A DNA stretch of 54,986 nt. Source: Candidatus Eisenbacteria bacterium. GTDB taxonomy: Bacteria > Eisenbacteria > RBG-16-71-46 > JACRLI01. Position numbers and translations under genes: made by a program. The notes beneath the pieces were generated by a model. It ran no database searches and had not been told where the DNA came from. It saw nothing but the letters and a program-made list of their open reading frames with translations. The stretch lies in contig JACRLI010000016.1 of the NCBI GenBank assembly GCA_016235265.1, positions 1-54,986 of the forward strand, read 5' to 3'. Shown here one piece after another: positions 31,684 to 40,612 of this stretch (position 1 is the first letter of the stretch; each line of letters begins with the position of its first letter).

Positions 31684-33615
31684 CTACTTCCCGGGACGCT
31701 TGCCCAGCGTCACGGTGATGGTCACGGGCTGGCCCGCGCGCATCAACTCCACCTTCACCACGTCGCCGGGCTTCCTGGCGCTCAGCGCGTAGAAGTAGTC
31801 CTGCAGGTTGCCGACCACCTTGCCGTCGAACTTGACGATCACGTCCTTGCCCAGGATTCCGGCCTTCTCCGCGGGGCTGCCTTCGCGCACGCCGGAGAGC
31901 AGCACGCCCTTCACTTCGGGGTTCTCGCCGAAGTCCGGCACGGTGCCCAGGTACGGGCCATAGCCGCCTCCGCCGTAGCCCTCCCCACCCCCGCCGCGGG
32001 AGCTGTCCGCCAGTACCTTGGTGAAGGCGATGGCGCTGTCGCGCGCACACAGCGCGCGTGCCACGTCGCTCACCATGGCCAGCACCTTCGCTTCGCCGGG
32101 GGCGTTGATCTTGTCCCAGGTGTCGGAGGGCTTGTGGTAGTCGGTGTGCGCGCCGCTGAAGAAGAACAGCACCGGGCGGTCCTTGGCGTAGAAGGAGGTG
32201 TGGTCGCTGGGCCCGTAGCCGCTGGCCTGCGGGCTGCTCACGATGCCGCGCGCCTTCGCCGCCTCCGCCAGCAGTCCGGGGAACAGTGGCGAAGTGCCCG
32301 CGCCGGCGATGAACACTTTGTCGTCCTTGAGCCGGCCGATCATGTCCATGTTGATCATGGCGGAGATCTTCTCGATGGGCACCGGCGAGTGGTTCACGAA
32401 GTGCCCCGAGCCGAAAAGGCCCTCCTCTTCGCCCACGAAGCACACGAACACCACGTTGCGCTTCGGCTTGGTTCCTGCCCCGCTGAAGCATCGCGCCAGT
32501 TCCAGCACCCCGGCGGTGCCGGAGGCGTTGTCGTCGGCGCCGAAGTGAATCGCCTTTCGGTCTGGCTCCAGCGAGCCGGGCCCGCCCATTCCGAGGTGGT
32601 CGTAATGGGCGCCGATCACCACGCACTCGTCGCGCAGCGCCGCGTCTTCGCCGTGCAGCACGCCGGCCACGTTGGCCACCCGGCGGCGGTCGCGGAGCAG
32701 GTCGGTGGCGAGGGAGACGGCCGGGCCTTCCAGCGCCACCGGGCCGGGCTTGCGCGCAGTGTCAATCCGGCCCTGTAGAGCCCCCAGCAGGCTCCCCGTG
32801 CTGTCCGGCCGAAGGTCCTTCATGTTCGTGGCCGCCGTCCTGAGCAGCTCCTCCGCCACCTCGCGCCGCACGCTCAGCACCGGAATGTGCCCGCCGCCCA
32901 CGCCCTGGTCGGAGCGCAGCGGCAGCGCCACGTCCGGTGCGTCCTTGTGACTGGCCGGGCCCAGCACCGCGACGGCGGCGCGGGCCCCATGATTGAACGC
33001 GTTGCTGGCCTTGTAGCGCAGGTCGGCGTAGCGGGAGCGGCCGGAGGGACCGAAGGGTGCGGTGGAGTCCTCGTCGGCGGGCAGGTAGCGCAGGAAGAGC
33101 GCCACCTTCCCCTTCACGTCCACGCCGGCGTAGTCGTCGTAGCCCTTCTCATCGGCGGTGACACCGTAGCCCACGAACACCACCGGAACGTCGGCCAGCG
33201 AATCGTTCTCGGAGAAGCCCAGGGCGGTGAAGTCGGAGTCGGGCAGCCAGGTTCGCGACCCGCCCGGCCCTCGGGTGGCCAGCCGGTTGTGCCCTCCGTC
33301 GCGCACGCCCACGGTGGCCTCGAAGCTCTGGAGGTAGGTGCCACTATCGCCCAGGGGAGTGAGGCCGTATTCGGCGAAGCGCGCCGCGATCCACGCCGCG
33401 GCCGCCGCGCAGCCGGGGTCCCCCGTGCGGCGGCCCGCGAAGTCCTCCGAAGCCAGCCGGCGCACGGATTTCAGGATCTGCGCGGAGTCGGGCTGCGGGA
33501 AGTCCTCGCTCATGGAGAGCGCGGTGGAGCCCGCGGCGGGCGGGCGGGGAGCGGCGAGACTGGCGCCGGCCGTCAGCGCGACGGCCAGCAGCGCGATGCC
33601 GAGAGTGCGGCGCAT
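31684..33615 (-). CDS. Exported M28 zinc aminopeptidase with PDZ domain
   Basis: A 643-residue secreted peptidase. ATG 33615 has GGAGG eight bases upstream and a signal peptide (GIALLAVALTAGASLA). Residues 120-300 include a PA-like insert. The M28 core shows the zinc ligands in GAHYDHLG (about 331), FGADDNASG (about 355), GEEEGLFGSG, MDMIGR and the late His in AHTDYHKPSDTWD. The last 95 residues form a PDZ domain (VREGSPAEKAGILGKD, VKFDGKVVGNLQD), a combination seen in exported bacterial aminopeptidases. It lies 29 bases after the lipocalin-permease gene, so it belongs to the same transcript. A role in processing an exported peptide is possible by context. Confidence 0.93.
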   Translation of the reverse strand: MRRTLGIALLAVALTAGASLAAPRPPAAGSTALSMSEDFPQPDSAQILKSVRRLASEDFAGRRTGDPGCAAAAAWIAARFAEYGLTPLGDSGTYLQSFEATVGVRDGGHNRLATRGPGGSRTWLPDSDFTALGFSENDSLADVPVVFVGYGVTADEKGYDDYAGVDVKGKVALFLRYLPADEDSTAPFGPSGRSRYADLRYKASNAFNHGARAAVAVLGPASHKDAPDVALPLRSDQGVGGGHIPVLSVRREVAEELLRTAATNMKDLRPDSTGSLLGALQGRIDTARKPGPVALEGPAVSLATDLLRDRRRVANVAGVLHGEDAALRDECVVIGAHYDHLGMGGPGSLEPDRKAIHFGADDNASGTAGVLELARCFSGAGTKPKRNVVFVCFVGEEEGLFGSGHFVNHSPVPIEKISAMINMDMIGRLKDDKVFIAGAGTSPLFPGLLAEAAKARGIVSSPQASGYGPSDHTSFYAKDRPVLFFFSGAHTDYHKPSDTWDKINAPGEAKVLAMVSDVARALCARDSAIAFTKVLADSSRGGGGEGYGGGGYGPYLGTVPDFGENPEVKGVLLSGVREGSPAEKAGILGKDVIVKFDGKVVGNLQDYFYALSARKPGDVVKVELMRAGQPVTITVTLGKRPGK

Positions 33616-33644
33616 CCGGGTGCCCTCCGAACAGGATGGTGCGG

Positions 33645-35111
33645 CTAGCGCCGCAGGATCGGCGCGTACGTTTCCAGCGGTCCCGGGCCTTCCGCCCGGA
33701 AGGATTTGCCGTCCAGGATAGCATGAACACGGTAGTGGCCGCGCAGCTGCACGAACGCGTGCGAGGCGGCCGCCAGGCTGGCCAGCGAGAGATCCCGATC
33801 AACGGGCATGGGCGTGGCCACCGCGCTGCGCACCTCGATGTCCATGCTCAGCGTGTCGCGCTCGCCGGAGGTGGCGCGCAGGCGCACGAAGTCCGGGCGG
33901 GCCGTGGTGCCCATCGGCGTCGGCACGCGCACCCGGCCCGGCACCACCTCGACGCTCTCCGGGCGGAACAGCCCGATCATGCCCGTGGGCCCGAAGAGCA
34001 CCGCAAAGCCCGGCTGGCGCTGTCCGGCCTCGGTGATCTGTCCGTAGACCAGCGAGAGCGTGTCGCTCGCGAACTTGCCCCAGTTCCACGACACGTTGCG
34101 CCACACGCCCCAGTTGTGGTCGTGGTAGCCGCGGGCGTCCGCGAAGCGCCACGCGCCGCCGCGGCCGCGGATTTCTCCGGTGGCCGTGCCGCGCACGAAC
34201 GGCACCGAGTAGCCGGTGACGAATCCGGAGTCGCCGCGCATCTCCCCGGTGGTGAATCCCTGGCCCGGGCCCGGGGTGAAGACCACTTCCCCGCGGGCCT
34301 TCGGGGTGCGGAAGCTCACGCGGTAGCGCCGGCCCTCGAGCGTGACCCGCGCCGCGCCGAGGTCGAGATCGGGGCTCGCCAGCGACGGCCGCACCCGCGC
34401 ACCGGGCACCGGCACCGCGGAGCGCTCGACGCGCCCCGTGGAATCCCCCAGTTGCACCGACGCCAGGCCCATGGCGCGCCCGCTGCGCCAGTCCCCCAGC
34501 GCCTGGAATGAGAGATACGCGAACCGGCCGCTGGCGGGCTCGAACACCTCGAAGTAGTGCCACTCCACCCAGCGGCGCTCCAACGCCCGCTCCGGCGGAG
34601 CGTGGAAGCGGTCCATGTCGGCCAGCGCTTCGGCGGGCGTGGGGTCGAGCAGGCGGCGGTCCTCCGGGGAATCGGCGAACGAATCGGGCCAGGACCAGCC
34701 CGGCAGCACCTCCCGCTCGCGAGAGGGCACCGTGCCGATGGCCAGCACCGGCGTGATCCTCCCGCGGGCCTCGAGATACAACTGGCCGCCCACGATGCGC
34801 GGCGACACCGCGGCGATGTGCGGCGCCACCCGCGGACTGGTGAGCACGCTGCGGGTGATGAAGCGCAGCCCGCCGATCTTGTAGAAGAGCGCGGTGGCTC
34901 CGCCCACCTTGAGCGCCTCGACGTCAATGCCCGCGGGCAGCAGGATCACGTCCCCGCCACCCAGCAGGTCCTTGTCGCGGGCCTCGCGCAGCACCGCCTC
35001 GCCCACCGAGAGCAGCGTCGCCACCACGCTCACCCCGATCGCGTAGCCCAGCAGGAACAGCGCGGTGCGGCGCGGCCGCTCGAGGAGGCTGCGGAAGAGG
35101 AGCTTCAGCAC
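33645..35111 (-). CDS. ABC exporter component: permease N-terminal half fused to AttH/CrtC-like lipocalin domain
   Basis: A 488-residue fusion. Residues 1-130 look like the first transmembrane helix (about 15-37) and periplasmic start of a MacB/FtsX-type permease (LLFRSLLERPRRTALFLLGY). The rest matches the AttH/CrtC lipocalin-like family, with the hallmark GYHDHNWGVW near residue 330 and WNWGKFASDTLSLVYGQI after it. In known AttEFGH systems the lipocalin is a separate exported protein. No further transmembrane helices follow, so the lipocalin part should lie outside the membrane. It starts 73 bases after the ATPase gene. A role in binding or releasing a lipid-like cargo during export is inferred. 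Confidence 0.78.
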   Translation of the reverse strand: MLKLLFRSLLERPRRTALFLLGYAIGVSVVATLLSVGEAVLREARDKDLLGGGDVILLPAGIDVEALKVGGATALFYKIGGLRFITRSVLTSPRVAPHIAAVSPRIVGGQLYLEARGRITPVLAIGTVPSREREVLPGWSWPDSFADSPEDRRLLDPTPAEALADMDRFHAPPERALERRWVEWHYFEVFEPASGRFAYLSFQALGDWRSGRAMGLASVQLGDSTGRVERSAVPVPGARVRPSLASPDLDLGAARVTLEGRRYRVSFRTPKARGEVVFTPGPGQGFTTGEMRGDSGFVTGYSVPFVRGTATGEIRGRGGAWRFADARGYHDHNWGVWRNVSWNWGKFASDTLSLVYGQITEAGQRQPGFAVLFGPTGMIGLFRPESVEVVPGRVRVPTPMGTTARPDFVRLRATSGERDTLSMDIEVRSAVATPMPVDRDLSLASLAAASHAFVQLRGHYRVHAILDGKSFRAEGPGPLETYAPILRR

Positions 35112-35184
35112 GGCGCCACCGGTCCGCGCGAGTGGCGGACGGCAGGCACCGCGGGCGTCGGCGCTCCGGCGCGCGGGATGGACC

Positions 35185-35883
35185 TCACCCCGCCTCCCGC
35201 CCGTCGCGGAGCTTCACCACCCGGTCCGCCAACGCGGAGATCTCGGGGTTGTGCGTCACCACCACCACAGCGGTGCCGTCATGCGCCAGCTTGCGCAGCA
35301 GCGTTCCGATCTGCTCGCTGTTGGCGGCATCCAGCTCGCCGGTGGGCTCGTCGCCCAGGAGCACCTCCGGGCGGTTGGCCAGGGCACGGGCCACCGCCAC
35401 GCGCTGCATCTCTCCGCCGGAGAGGTGAGCGGGCCGGTGACGGCCGCGCTCCTCCAGGCCCACGTAGCGCAGTAACTCGCGTGCCCGCTCCAGGCGGGCG
35501 GCGGAGCGCATCCCCGCCTCCATCATGGGCAGCCACACGTTTTCCTCGGCGGTCAGCATGGGCAGCAGGTAGAACCTCTGGAACACGAACCCGACGCGCC
35601 GCAGCCGCAGTTCCGAGCGTTCTGAATCACTCAGCGCGGAGACCTTGCGTCCATCCAGGAACACCTCGCCCGAGGTGGGCTGGTCCACCAGGCCCAGCAG
35701 GTGCAGCAAGGTGGACTTGCCGCATCCGGACGGGCCGGTCACGGCCACGAACTCGCCGCGCGCCACGGTGAGCGACACGTCGCGCAGGGCGTGCACGGTT
35801 CCCCCGGGCGCGGGGTAGTCGCGAGCCAGGTGGCGGGCCTCCAGGAGCGGAACGGCACCCGCGCGGGCGGGGGAATCGTTCAC
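35185..35883 (-). CDS. ABC exporter ATPase (MacB/LolD type)
   Basis: A 232-residue ATPase. GTG 35883 overlaps the permease stop by four bases (GTGA). Walker A is GPSGCGKST, the Q loop is VFQRFYLLPML, the ABC signature is LSGGEMQRVAVARAL, Walker B is VLLGDEPTGELD, and the H-loop is VVVTHN. The GELD extension after Walker B is typical of MacB/LolD-class ATPases that drive mechanotransmission rather than classical transport. It pairs with the permeases at 35880-37082 and 37144-38118 and with the half-permease/lipocalin gene downstream. All catalytic motifs look intact. Confidence 0.95.
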   Translation of the reverse strand: MNDSPARAGAVPLLEARHLARDYPAPGGTVHALRDVSLTVARGEFVAVTGPSGCGKSTLLHLLGLVDQPTSGEVFLDGRKVSALSDSERSELRLRRVGFVFQRFYLLPMLTAEENVWLPMMEAGMRSAARLERARELLRYVGLEERGRHRPAHLSGGEMQRVAVARALANRPEVLLGDEPTGELDAANSEQIGTLLRKLAHDGTAVVVVTHNPEISALADRVVKLRDGREAG

Positions 35884-37082
35884 GTCACGGCCTCGTGCAG
35901 CGTGGCGGAGATCGGCAGGCGCGCCACGCGCGTCATGGGAACCAGCGCCCCCAGCACCCCGGCCAGGAACAGCAGGGCCACGGTCTGCCACGTGGCCGCG
36001 GGGGTGGCGACGAAGAAGTGCAGGTCCGCCGGAAGGCCCGGACCGCTCAGCAACAGCCGGTCGAGGAATCGCGAGGTGACCAGTCCCAACACCAGTCCCG
36101 AGGGCACGCTCACAGCCACGAACAGCAGGCTCTCGGCGAGCAGCATCCACACCAGCCGCACGGGACGGATCCCCAGAGCGCGCAGCACCGCCATCTCCCC
36201 CAGCCGGTCGTTGAGGGACAGCACCAGCAGCGTGGAGATGAGCAGCCACGCCACCGCGAAGCTCAGCGCACCCAGGATGGCGGAGAACTGCGTGAAGTAG
36301 CTGAGCTGTCCGTGCACCCTCCGCACCAGGTCGTCCACCCGGTACACCTCCGCCTCCGGCAGCCGGGCGCGCAGGTCGCGCGCCACGGCGTCGGCGTCCG
36401 AGGCGCGCCGCAGGTTCACCGTGACCAGCGAGAGCGGGTCCTCCTCGCGCGCGCCGCGCAGGTCCAGCGCCACGTTCATGGGCACGATGCAACTGTTCTG
36501 GTGCGAGGTGTCGAAGCGGAAGTCCCCCAGCGCCGCCACGGGCAGCCGCGCCGTGCGCGCGGCGCGCTGCACCTCGGAGTCCCGCGGGCCGGACACCTCC
36601 ACCGTGTCCCCGACACCGACCCCCAGTTGCGCGGCCAGATGCCGGTTCAACAGCACCGAGGTGCGCGCGGTCACGGAGTCGGCCCGGCCGGCCCGCACCC
36701 GGAACAGCTCGGGGGTGACACCCGTGGCGGCGGTGGCGAATGTCGAGACCGGCTCCCCCCGGAGGGCGCCCGCCCGGCGCATGTAGAGCGTGGTGCCGAA
36801 GAACCCCAGCGTCTTCTCCACGCGCGGATCGGAGCGCACCACGGCCAGCACCCGCGTGCCGTCCCGCAGCACGGCACCGGCCGAGAACGGCAGCACGCCG
36901 CGGGGCGTGAGACGCAGGTCGAAGTTCATCTCCTTGAGGATGGAGTGGAAGCTGGCCTCCAGCCCGCCCGAGAGCATCACCATGTCGTAGAGCAGCGCGC
37001 CGCTCACCGAGATGCCCAGCCACAGCAGCAGCGTGCGCGAGCGGCTGCGGACCAGGTTGCGCACGGCCAGGAAGCCGATCAC
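35880..37082 (-). CDS. ABC exporter permease, FtsX/MacB type
   Basis: A 400-residue permease of normal layout. Transmembrane helix 1 (TLLLWLGISVSGALLYDMVML) leads into a periplasmic MacB-like domain of about 220 residues, and three C-terminal helices follow. The cytoplasmic loop LNDRLGEMAVLRALGIRP is the coupling-helix consensus of the FtsX family. ATG 37082 starts 61 bases after the other permease; its stop overlaps the ATPase start. By analogy with AttFG or LolCE it would form the membrane part with the partner at 37144-38118. Confidence 0.92.
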   Translation of the reverse strand: MIGFLAVRNLVRSRSRTLLLWLGISVSGALLYDMVMLSGGLEASFHSILKEMNFDLRLTPRGVLPFSAGAVLRDGTRVLAVVRSDPRVEKTLGFFGTTLYMRRAGALRGEPVSTFATAATGVTPELFRVRAGRADSVTARTSVLLNRHLAAQLGVGVGDTVEVSGPRDSEVQRAARTARLPVAALGDFRFDTSHQNSCIVPMNVALDLRGAREEDPLSLVTVNLRRASDADAVARDLRARLPEAEVYRVDDLVRRVHGQLSYFTQFSAILGALSFAVAWLLISTLLVLSLNDRLGEMAVLRALGIRPVRLVWMLLAESLLFVAVSVPSGLVLGLVTSRFLDRLLLSGPGLPADLHFFVATPAATWQTVALLFLAGVLGALVPMTRVARLPISATLHEAVT

Positions 37083-37143
37083 GGGCAGGCCCCGCGGGGT
37101 CTGGAAAGGGCGACCGTCGCCTCGAACATGGGGGTCAACATCG

Positions 37144-38118
37144 TCACCTTCCCAGCAACTTCAGCGGCGGCACGCGCACCACGCGCAGCGCCACCACCAG
37201 CCCGGCGGCCAGCCCGAAGCCCACGCCCAGCAGCACCGATTCCCACGCCACCAGGGGGGTGAGCGCGGCGAACACCAGCGTGGTGTCATAGAAGCGCTGA
37301 TAGTACGCGTTGAGCGCCGCCACAGTGACACGCCCCAGCACCAGCCCCACGGCGCTGCCGACCAGCGAGATGCCCAGCGCCTCGGCGCACAGGAACAGCA
37401 CCAGGCTGCGCCGGTGCACCCCGATCAGGCGCAGCGCGCCCAGCTCGCGGCGCCGCTCCTCCGCCTTGAACACCAGGATGGCCAGCAGGAACACCGCACC
37501 CGCCACCAGCGTGATGATGCTGATCGCGCGGTGGAACAGCGAGATGACCTCGAAGGTCTGCGTGGTGCGGCGGGCGAGCTCCTCGCTGGTGTAGGCGCGG
37601 TATCCGGTTCCGAGGCTGTTCAGCCGGTCGCGGACCAGGCCCGCGTCCGCCGGCGTGCGGGTCTTGAGGATGATCTCGTCCACGTCGTCGGGCCGGTCCT
37701 GCACCGCGGCCAGGTCGCTCAGGCGCATCTTCACCCAGAGCGTGCCGCGACCCACGTCCACGGGATCCGCCTTGAGCGGCATGATGCCGGCGACGCGCGC
37801 CAGCCTCGCGTCGCGGAGGCCCGGGTCGGGGCTCACGCGCACCACGTCGCCCACGCGCAGGCCGGAGGCGCGCGCCGCGCGCTGGCTGACCAGGATGGGC
37901 GGGAGGGGATCGGCGACTGGGGCGACCGCGGCCCGGTCGGCGGCGGGTGTGGCGGCCGGCCGTGCGGCGGCGACTGCCGCGGGGGCGCCCGCGGCGGGAA
38001 CGGCCCACGCGAGACACAGCGCCAGGGCCGCGAGCGCCGGCGCGGCCGGCGATACGGCTGGCGGCGTGGCCGGCGCGAGATGAGTTGCCGGGGAAATCGA
38101 TCGCGGCGCGGGGGTCAT
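37144..38118 (-). CDS. ABC exporter permease with shortened, signal-like N-terminus
   Basis: A 324-residue protein. ATG 38118 lies four bases after the gcdH stop. The N-terminus is Ala/Pro-rich with one hydrophobic stretch (ALAALALCLAWAVPAAGA) in place of the usual helix 1 and first half of the periplasmic domain. From about residue 75 (PPILVSQRAARASGLRVGD) the normal second half of a MacB/FtsX domain appears, followed by three helices and the coupling loop KAEERRRELGALRLIG. The missing front half resembles what is fused to the lipocalin at 33645-35111. No RBS is visible, so expression probably depends on coupling to gcdH. Confidence 0.83.
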   Translation of the reverse strand: MTPAPRSISPATHLAPATPPAVSPAAPALAALALCLAWAVPAAGAPAAVAAARPAATPAADRAAVAPVADPLPPILVSQRAARASGLRVGDVVRVSPDPGLRDARLARVAGIMPLKADPVDVGRGTLWVKMRLSDLAAVQDRPDDVDEIILKTRTPADAGLVRDRLNSLGTGYRAYTSEELARRTTQTFEVISLFHRAISIITLVAGAVFLLAILVFKAEERRRELGALRLIGVHRRSLVLFLCAEALGISLVGSAVGLVLGRVTVAALNAYYQRFYDTTLVFAALTPLVAWESVLLGVGFGLAAGLVVALRVVRVPPLKLLGR

Positions 38119-38122
38119 CGTC

Positions 38123-39295
38123 TCAGCGATAGGCCGGGATCCCGGTGACGGCCTCACCCAGGATCAGGGTATGGATGCTGTGCGTGCCCTCGTAGGTCTT
38201 CACCGACTCGAGGTTGCACATGTGGCGCATCACCGGGTATTCGGCCGTGATGCCGTTGGCGCCCAGGATGTCCCTCGCGGCGCGCGCGATATCCAGGGCG
38301 GCCGCCACGTTGTTGCGCTTGGCCATCGAGACCTGCGCGAAGCTCTCGCGGCCCTGTTCCTTGAGCCTCCCCAGCTGCAGGCACAGCAGCTGGCCCTTGG
38401 TGATCTCGGTCACCATGTCGGCAAGCTTCGCCTGCACCAGCTGGAAGCCGCCGATGGGACGGTCGAACTGCACCCGGGTCTTCGAGTAGTCCACCGCCGC
38501 CGCGAAGCACGCCATCGCCGAGCCCAGTGCGCCCCATGCGATGCCGTAGCGCGCCTGGGACAGGCAGCCCAGCGCCGCACGCAACCCCTTCGCCCCCGGC
38601 AGCACGTTTTCCCGCGGCACCAGGCAGTCCTGGAACACCAGCTCGGAGGTCACCGAGGCGCGCAGCGAGTGCTTGCGCTTCTGCTCCGGCGCGCTGAAGC
38701 CCGGCGTGCCCTTCTCCACCAGGAAGCCCTGGACGTGATCGCCCTCGGTCTTGGCCCACACCACCGCCACGTCGGCGACGGTACCGTTTGTGATCCACAT
38801 CTTGGCGCCGTTCAGCAGCCAGCCCTCGCGCGTCTCGCGGGCGCGCGTGACCATGCCGGCCGGATTCGAGCCGAAGTCCGGCTCGGTGAGGCCGAAGCAA
38901 CCGATCAGCTCTCCGCGCGCCATGCGCGGAAGGTACTTCCGGCGCTGCTCCTCGGTGCCGTAGGCGAAGATGGGATACATCACCAGGGCGCCCTGCACCG
39001 AGGCGAAGCTGCGCAGCCCGCTGTCGCCGCGCTCCAGTTCCTGCATGGCCAGCCCGTAGGCCACCGCACCCAGGCCCGCGCAGTCGTACTCCGCCGGCAG
39101 CGTGGCGCCGAACAGGCCCAGCGCGGCCATCTCCCCCACCAGCTCGGCCGGGAAGGTGGCCGCCTCGTAGTGGGCCTCGATGATGGGGGTCACCCGGTCC
39201 TCGACGAACTGGCGGACCGAGTCGCGGACCATCCGCTCCTCCTCGGTGAGGAGCGAGTCCATGTCGTAGAAGTCGCTGCCGGTGAACGCGGGCAT
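38123..39295 (-). CDS. gcdH: Glutaryl-CoA dehydrogenase (acyl-CoA dehydrogenase family)
   Basis: A 390-residue flavoenzyme that oxidises and decarboxylates glutaryl-CoA to crotonyl-CoA in lysine/tryptophan-type degradation. ATG 39295 has GGAGAC upstream. Family marks are CFGLTEPDFGSNPAGM (flavin/substrate), KMWITNG and FDRPIGGFQLVQAK. The C-terminal ESVKTYEGTHSIHTLILG has the catalytic Glu next to Gly, as in GcdH rather than straight-chain acyl-CoA dehydrogenases. It is the first gene of the minus-strand run and ends four bases before the first ABC permease. Electron transfer would go to ETF, not encoded nearby. Confidence 0.93.
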   Translation of the reverse strand: MPAFTGSDFYDMDSLLTEEERMVRDSVRQFVEDRVTPIIEAHYEAATFPAELVGEMAALGLFGATLPAEYDCAGLGAVAYGLAMQELERGDSGLRSFASVQGALVMYPIFAYGTEEQRRKYLPRMARGELIGCFGLTEPDFGSNPAGMVTRARETREGWLLNGAKMWITNGTVADVAVVWAKTEGDHVQGFLVEKGTPGFSAPEQKRKHSLRASVTSELVFQDCLVPRENVLPGAKGLRAALGCLSQARYGIAWGALGSAMACFAAAVDYSKTRVQFDRPIGGFQLVQAKLADMVTEITKGQLLCLQLGRLKEQGRESFAQVSMAKRNNVAAALDIARAARDILGANGITAEYPVMRHMCNLESVKTYEGTHSIHTLILGEAVTGIPAYR

Positions 39296-39426
39296 GATGT
39301 CTCCGGTGGTTGGGCGGCCGGCACGGTGCGGGGCAGGATGAGGGTCGCGAACCGCCCCAGTATAGGGGATGCGCGAATGCCGGGGTAGCAGTGGCGGGCG
39401 CGCCCGGTTCCCGGCACACATGCGAA

Positions 39427-39452
39427 GGGCCCCGCGGTGCTCCGCGGGGCCC
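39427..39452 (-). terminator. Hairpin terminator after secreted paralog A
   Basis: GGGCCCCGCGG (39427-39437) pairs perfectly with CCGCGGGGCCC (39442-39452) around a four-base loop, 24 bases after the stop at 39477. The trailing minus-strand sequence is only weakly U-rich. Confidence 0.7.
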
Positions 39453-39476
39453 GCTCGCGGGATCGGGGATCGTGGA

Positions 39477-40142
39477 CTAGTGATACAGCCGGCGGACCTG
39501 ACCCCAGGTGCTGTTCCGCACGGGCGTGGTCACCTGGAAGATCCGGCCGGTCAGCGCCTGCTCGTAGCTCGCCGGGATGCACGCGTACGAGCTGGTGGTG
39601 CTGCCGCCGAACTGCCACGAGCCGCGCCGCCCCGGCGGCAGCTCGAACAGGTGCGTGCCGCTGTCCCAGTTCACCATGCCCTGGAACGTGCCCACGCCGT
39701 AGCTGTCGGCGTGGATGTCGAAGGTGGTCGAGTACTGGGTGAAATGGCCGCGCAGATAGACCGCGCCGTTGTTGTACACCCCGTCCGGGTTCGTGGTCGG
39801 ACAGAAATAGTACGTCGGACGGGCATCCTGGGCCGGGTCCTCGTAGATGGAGAACGTCGAGCCGATGACCGAGTAGGTGGTGTAGTACACGGAGTCCCGC
39901 AGCACGGAGCCCTGTGAGGTCAGGCCCAGGATCTCCCAGGTGTACTCGTTGGCCACGAAGTTCGAGGTCAGCGGAGCATACAGGGCCGTCACCAGCCCTC
40001 GGCCGTTGATCACGGTGCCGGCGATGTTCGGGTTGGTGTTGCGGGTGAAGCCCTCGAAGTGGGCTTCTTCCTGGGCCAGCACCGGCGCAGCCACAACGAG
40101 TGCCAGCAGCAGGATCAGAAACAGGGTGGCGGTACGCAGCAT
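39477..40142 (-). CDS. Secreted protein, tandem paralog A, with C-terminal TTWG-type motif
   Basis: A 221-residue exported protein of no family known to me. The signal peptide is LFLILLLALVVAAPVLAQ; the mature protein starts EEAHFEGFTRNTNP. It is mostly beta-strand-like with the conserved-looking GTVINGRGLVTALY and two cysteines. It ends PVRNSTWGQVRRLYH, matching the ends of paralog B and of the cupredoxin at 21404. ATG 40142 begins the signal directly. It has its own promoter 280 bases upstream and terminator, so it is monocistronic. Identity with paralog B is high along the whole length, indicating tandem duplication. Confidence 0.8.
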   Translation of the reverse strand: MLRTATLFLILLLALVVAAPVLAQEEAHFEGFTRNTNPNIAGTVINGRGLVTALYAPLTSNFVANEYTWEILGLTSQGSVLRDSVYYTTYSVIGSTFSIYEDPAQDARPTYYFCPTTNPDGVYNNGAVYLRGHFTQYSTTFDIHADSYGVGTFQGMVNWDSGTHLFELPPGRRGSWQFGGSTTSSYACIPASYEQALTGRIFQVTTPVRNSTWGQVRRLYH

Positions 40143-40421
40143 GGGGGCCTCCCTTCGGGAGTCTCAAGGCTCGTGCGTTCGGGGCCGCGACCTCGCGTGC
40201 GCAACCCCTCCTTCCGTGTTCCACACGGTGGAATCTGCTGGACGGTCCAACTCGACCCCGGCGCCGGGGGATCCCGTGGGGAGCAAGCGGCGTTGGGGAA
40301 GCGCCGCGGTGCGGGATCGGACCCGTCACCCATCGCCCACATCGTGGGAGCCATTCCTCGCGTCGCGCGTGGCACCCGGGGCCGCTCGGACCCACGGGGT
40401 GCCGGGTCCAGCGCAATCAGC

Positions 40422-40450
40422 ATGATAGCGCACGCGATGGGAAATTGCAA
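40422..40450 (-). promoter_or_regulatory. Sigma70-like promoter of paralog A
   Basis: On the minus strand TTGCAA (40445-40450) and TATCAT (40422-40427) are separated by 17 bases. It is the only good pair in the gap and lies in its AT-rich patch. Confidence 0.5.
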
Positions 40451-40554
40451 GTAAAAGTCATCAATAGCAAGTATTATATTATTCCGTGGGTTAGGGCATC
40501 TTGACCCCGAATGGGGAGCAGATGGGGATCCCAGGGAGCCGCGGGGGAAGAAAA

Positions 40555-40584
40555 CGGGTCCCGCGGCGGCAGCCGCGGGACCCG
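40555..40584 (-). terminator. Rho-independent terminator after secreted paralog B
   Basis: A 13-bp perfect stem (40555-40567 with 40572-40584, arm CGGGTCCCGCGGC) and four-base loop. On the minus strand it is followed by GTTTTCTTCC, a clear U tract. It lies 28 bases after the stop at 40613. Confidence 0.87.
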
Positions 40585-40612
40585 GAGGTCCGAAATTCGT
40601 GGGATCCGGATG

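Larger units (their letters stand above)
40143..40612. other. Regulatory region between the secreted paralogs
   Basis: This 470-base gap contains the terminator of paralog B (40555-40584), the promoter of paralog A (40422-40450) in an AT-rich patch (about 40440-40490), and a 5' leader of about 270 bases before ATG 40142. The leader is long enough for a structured RNA, but I recognise no riboswitch in it. No small ORF with a convincing RBS was found. Confidence 0.6.

Noticed and set aside
35884..37023. Large N-terminal extension of the ABC ATPase
   Set aside because: It is a shadow of the permease gene in another frame; GTG 35883 in the GTGA overlap gives a normal-length ATPase.
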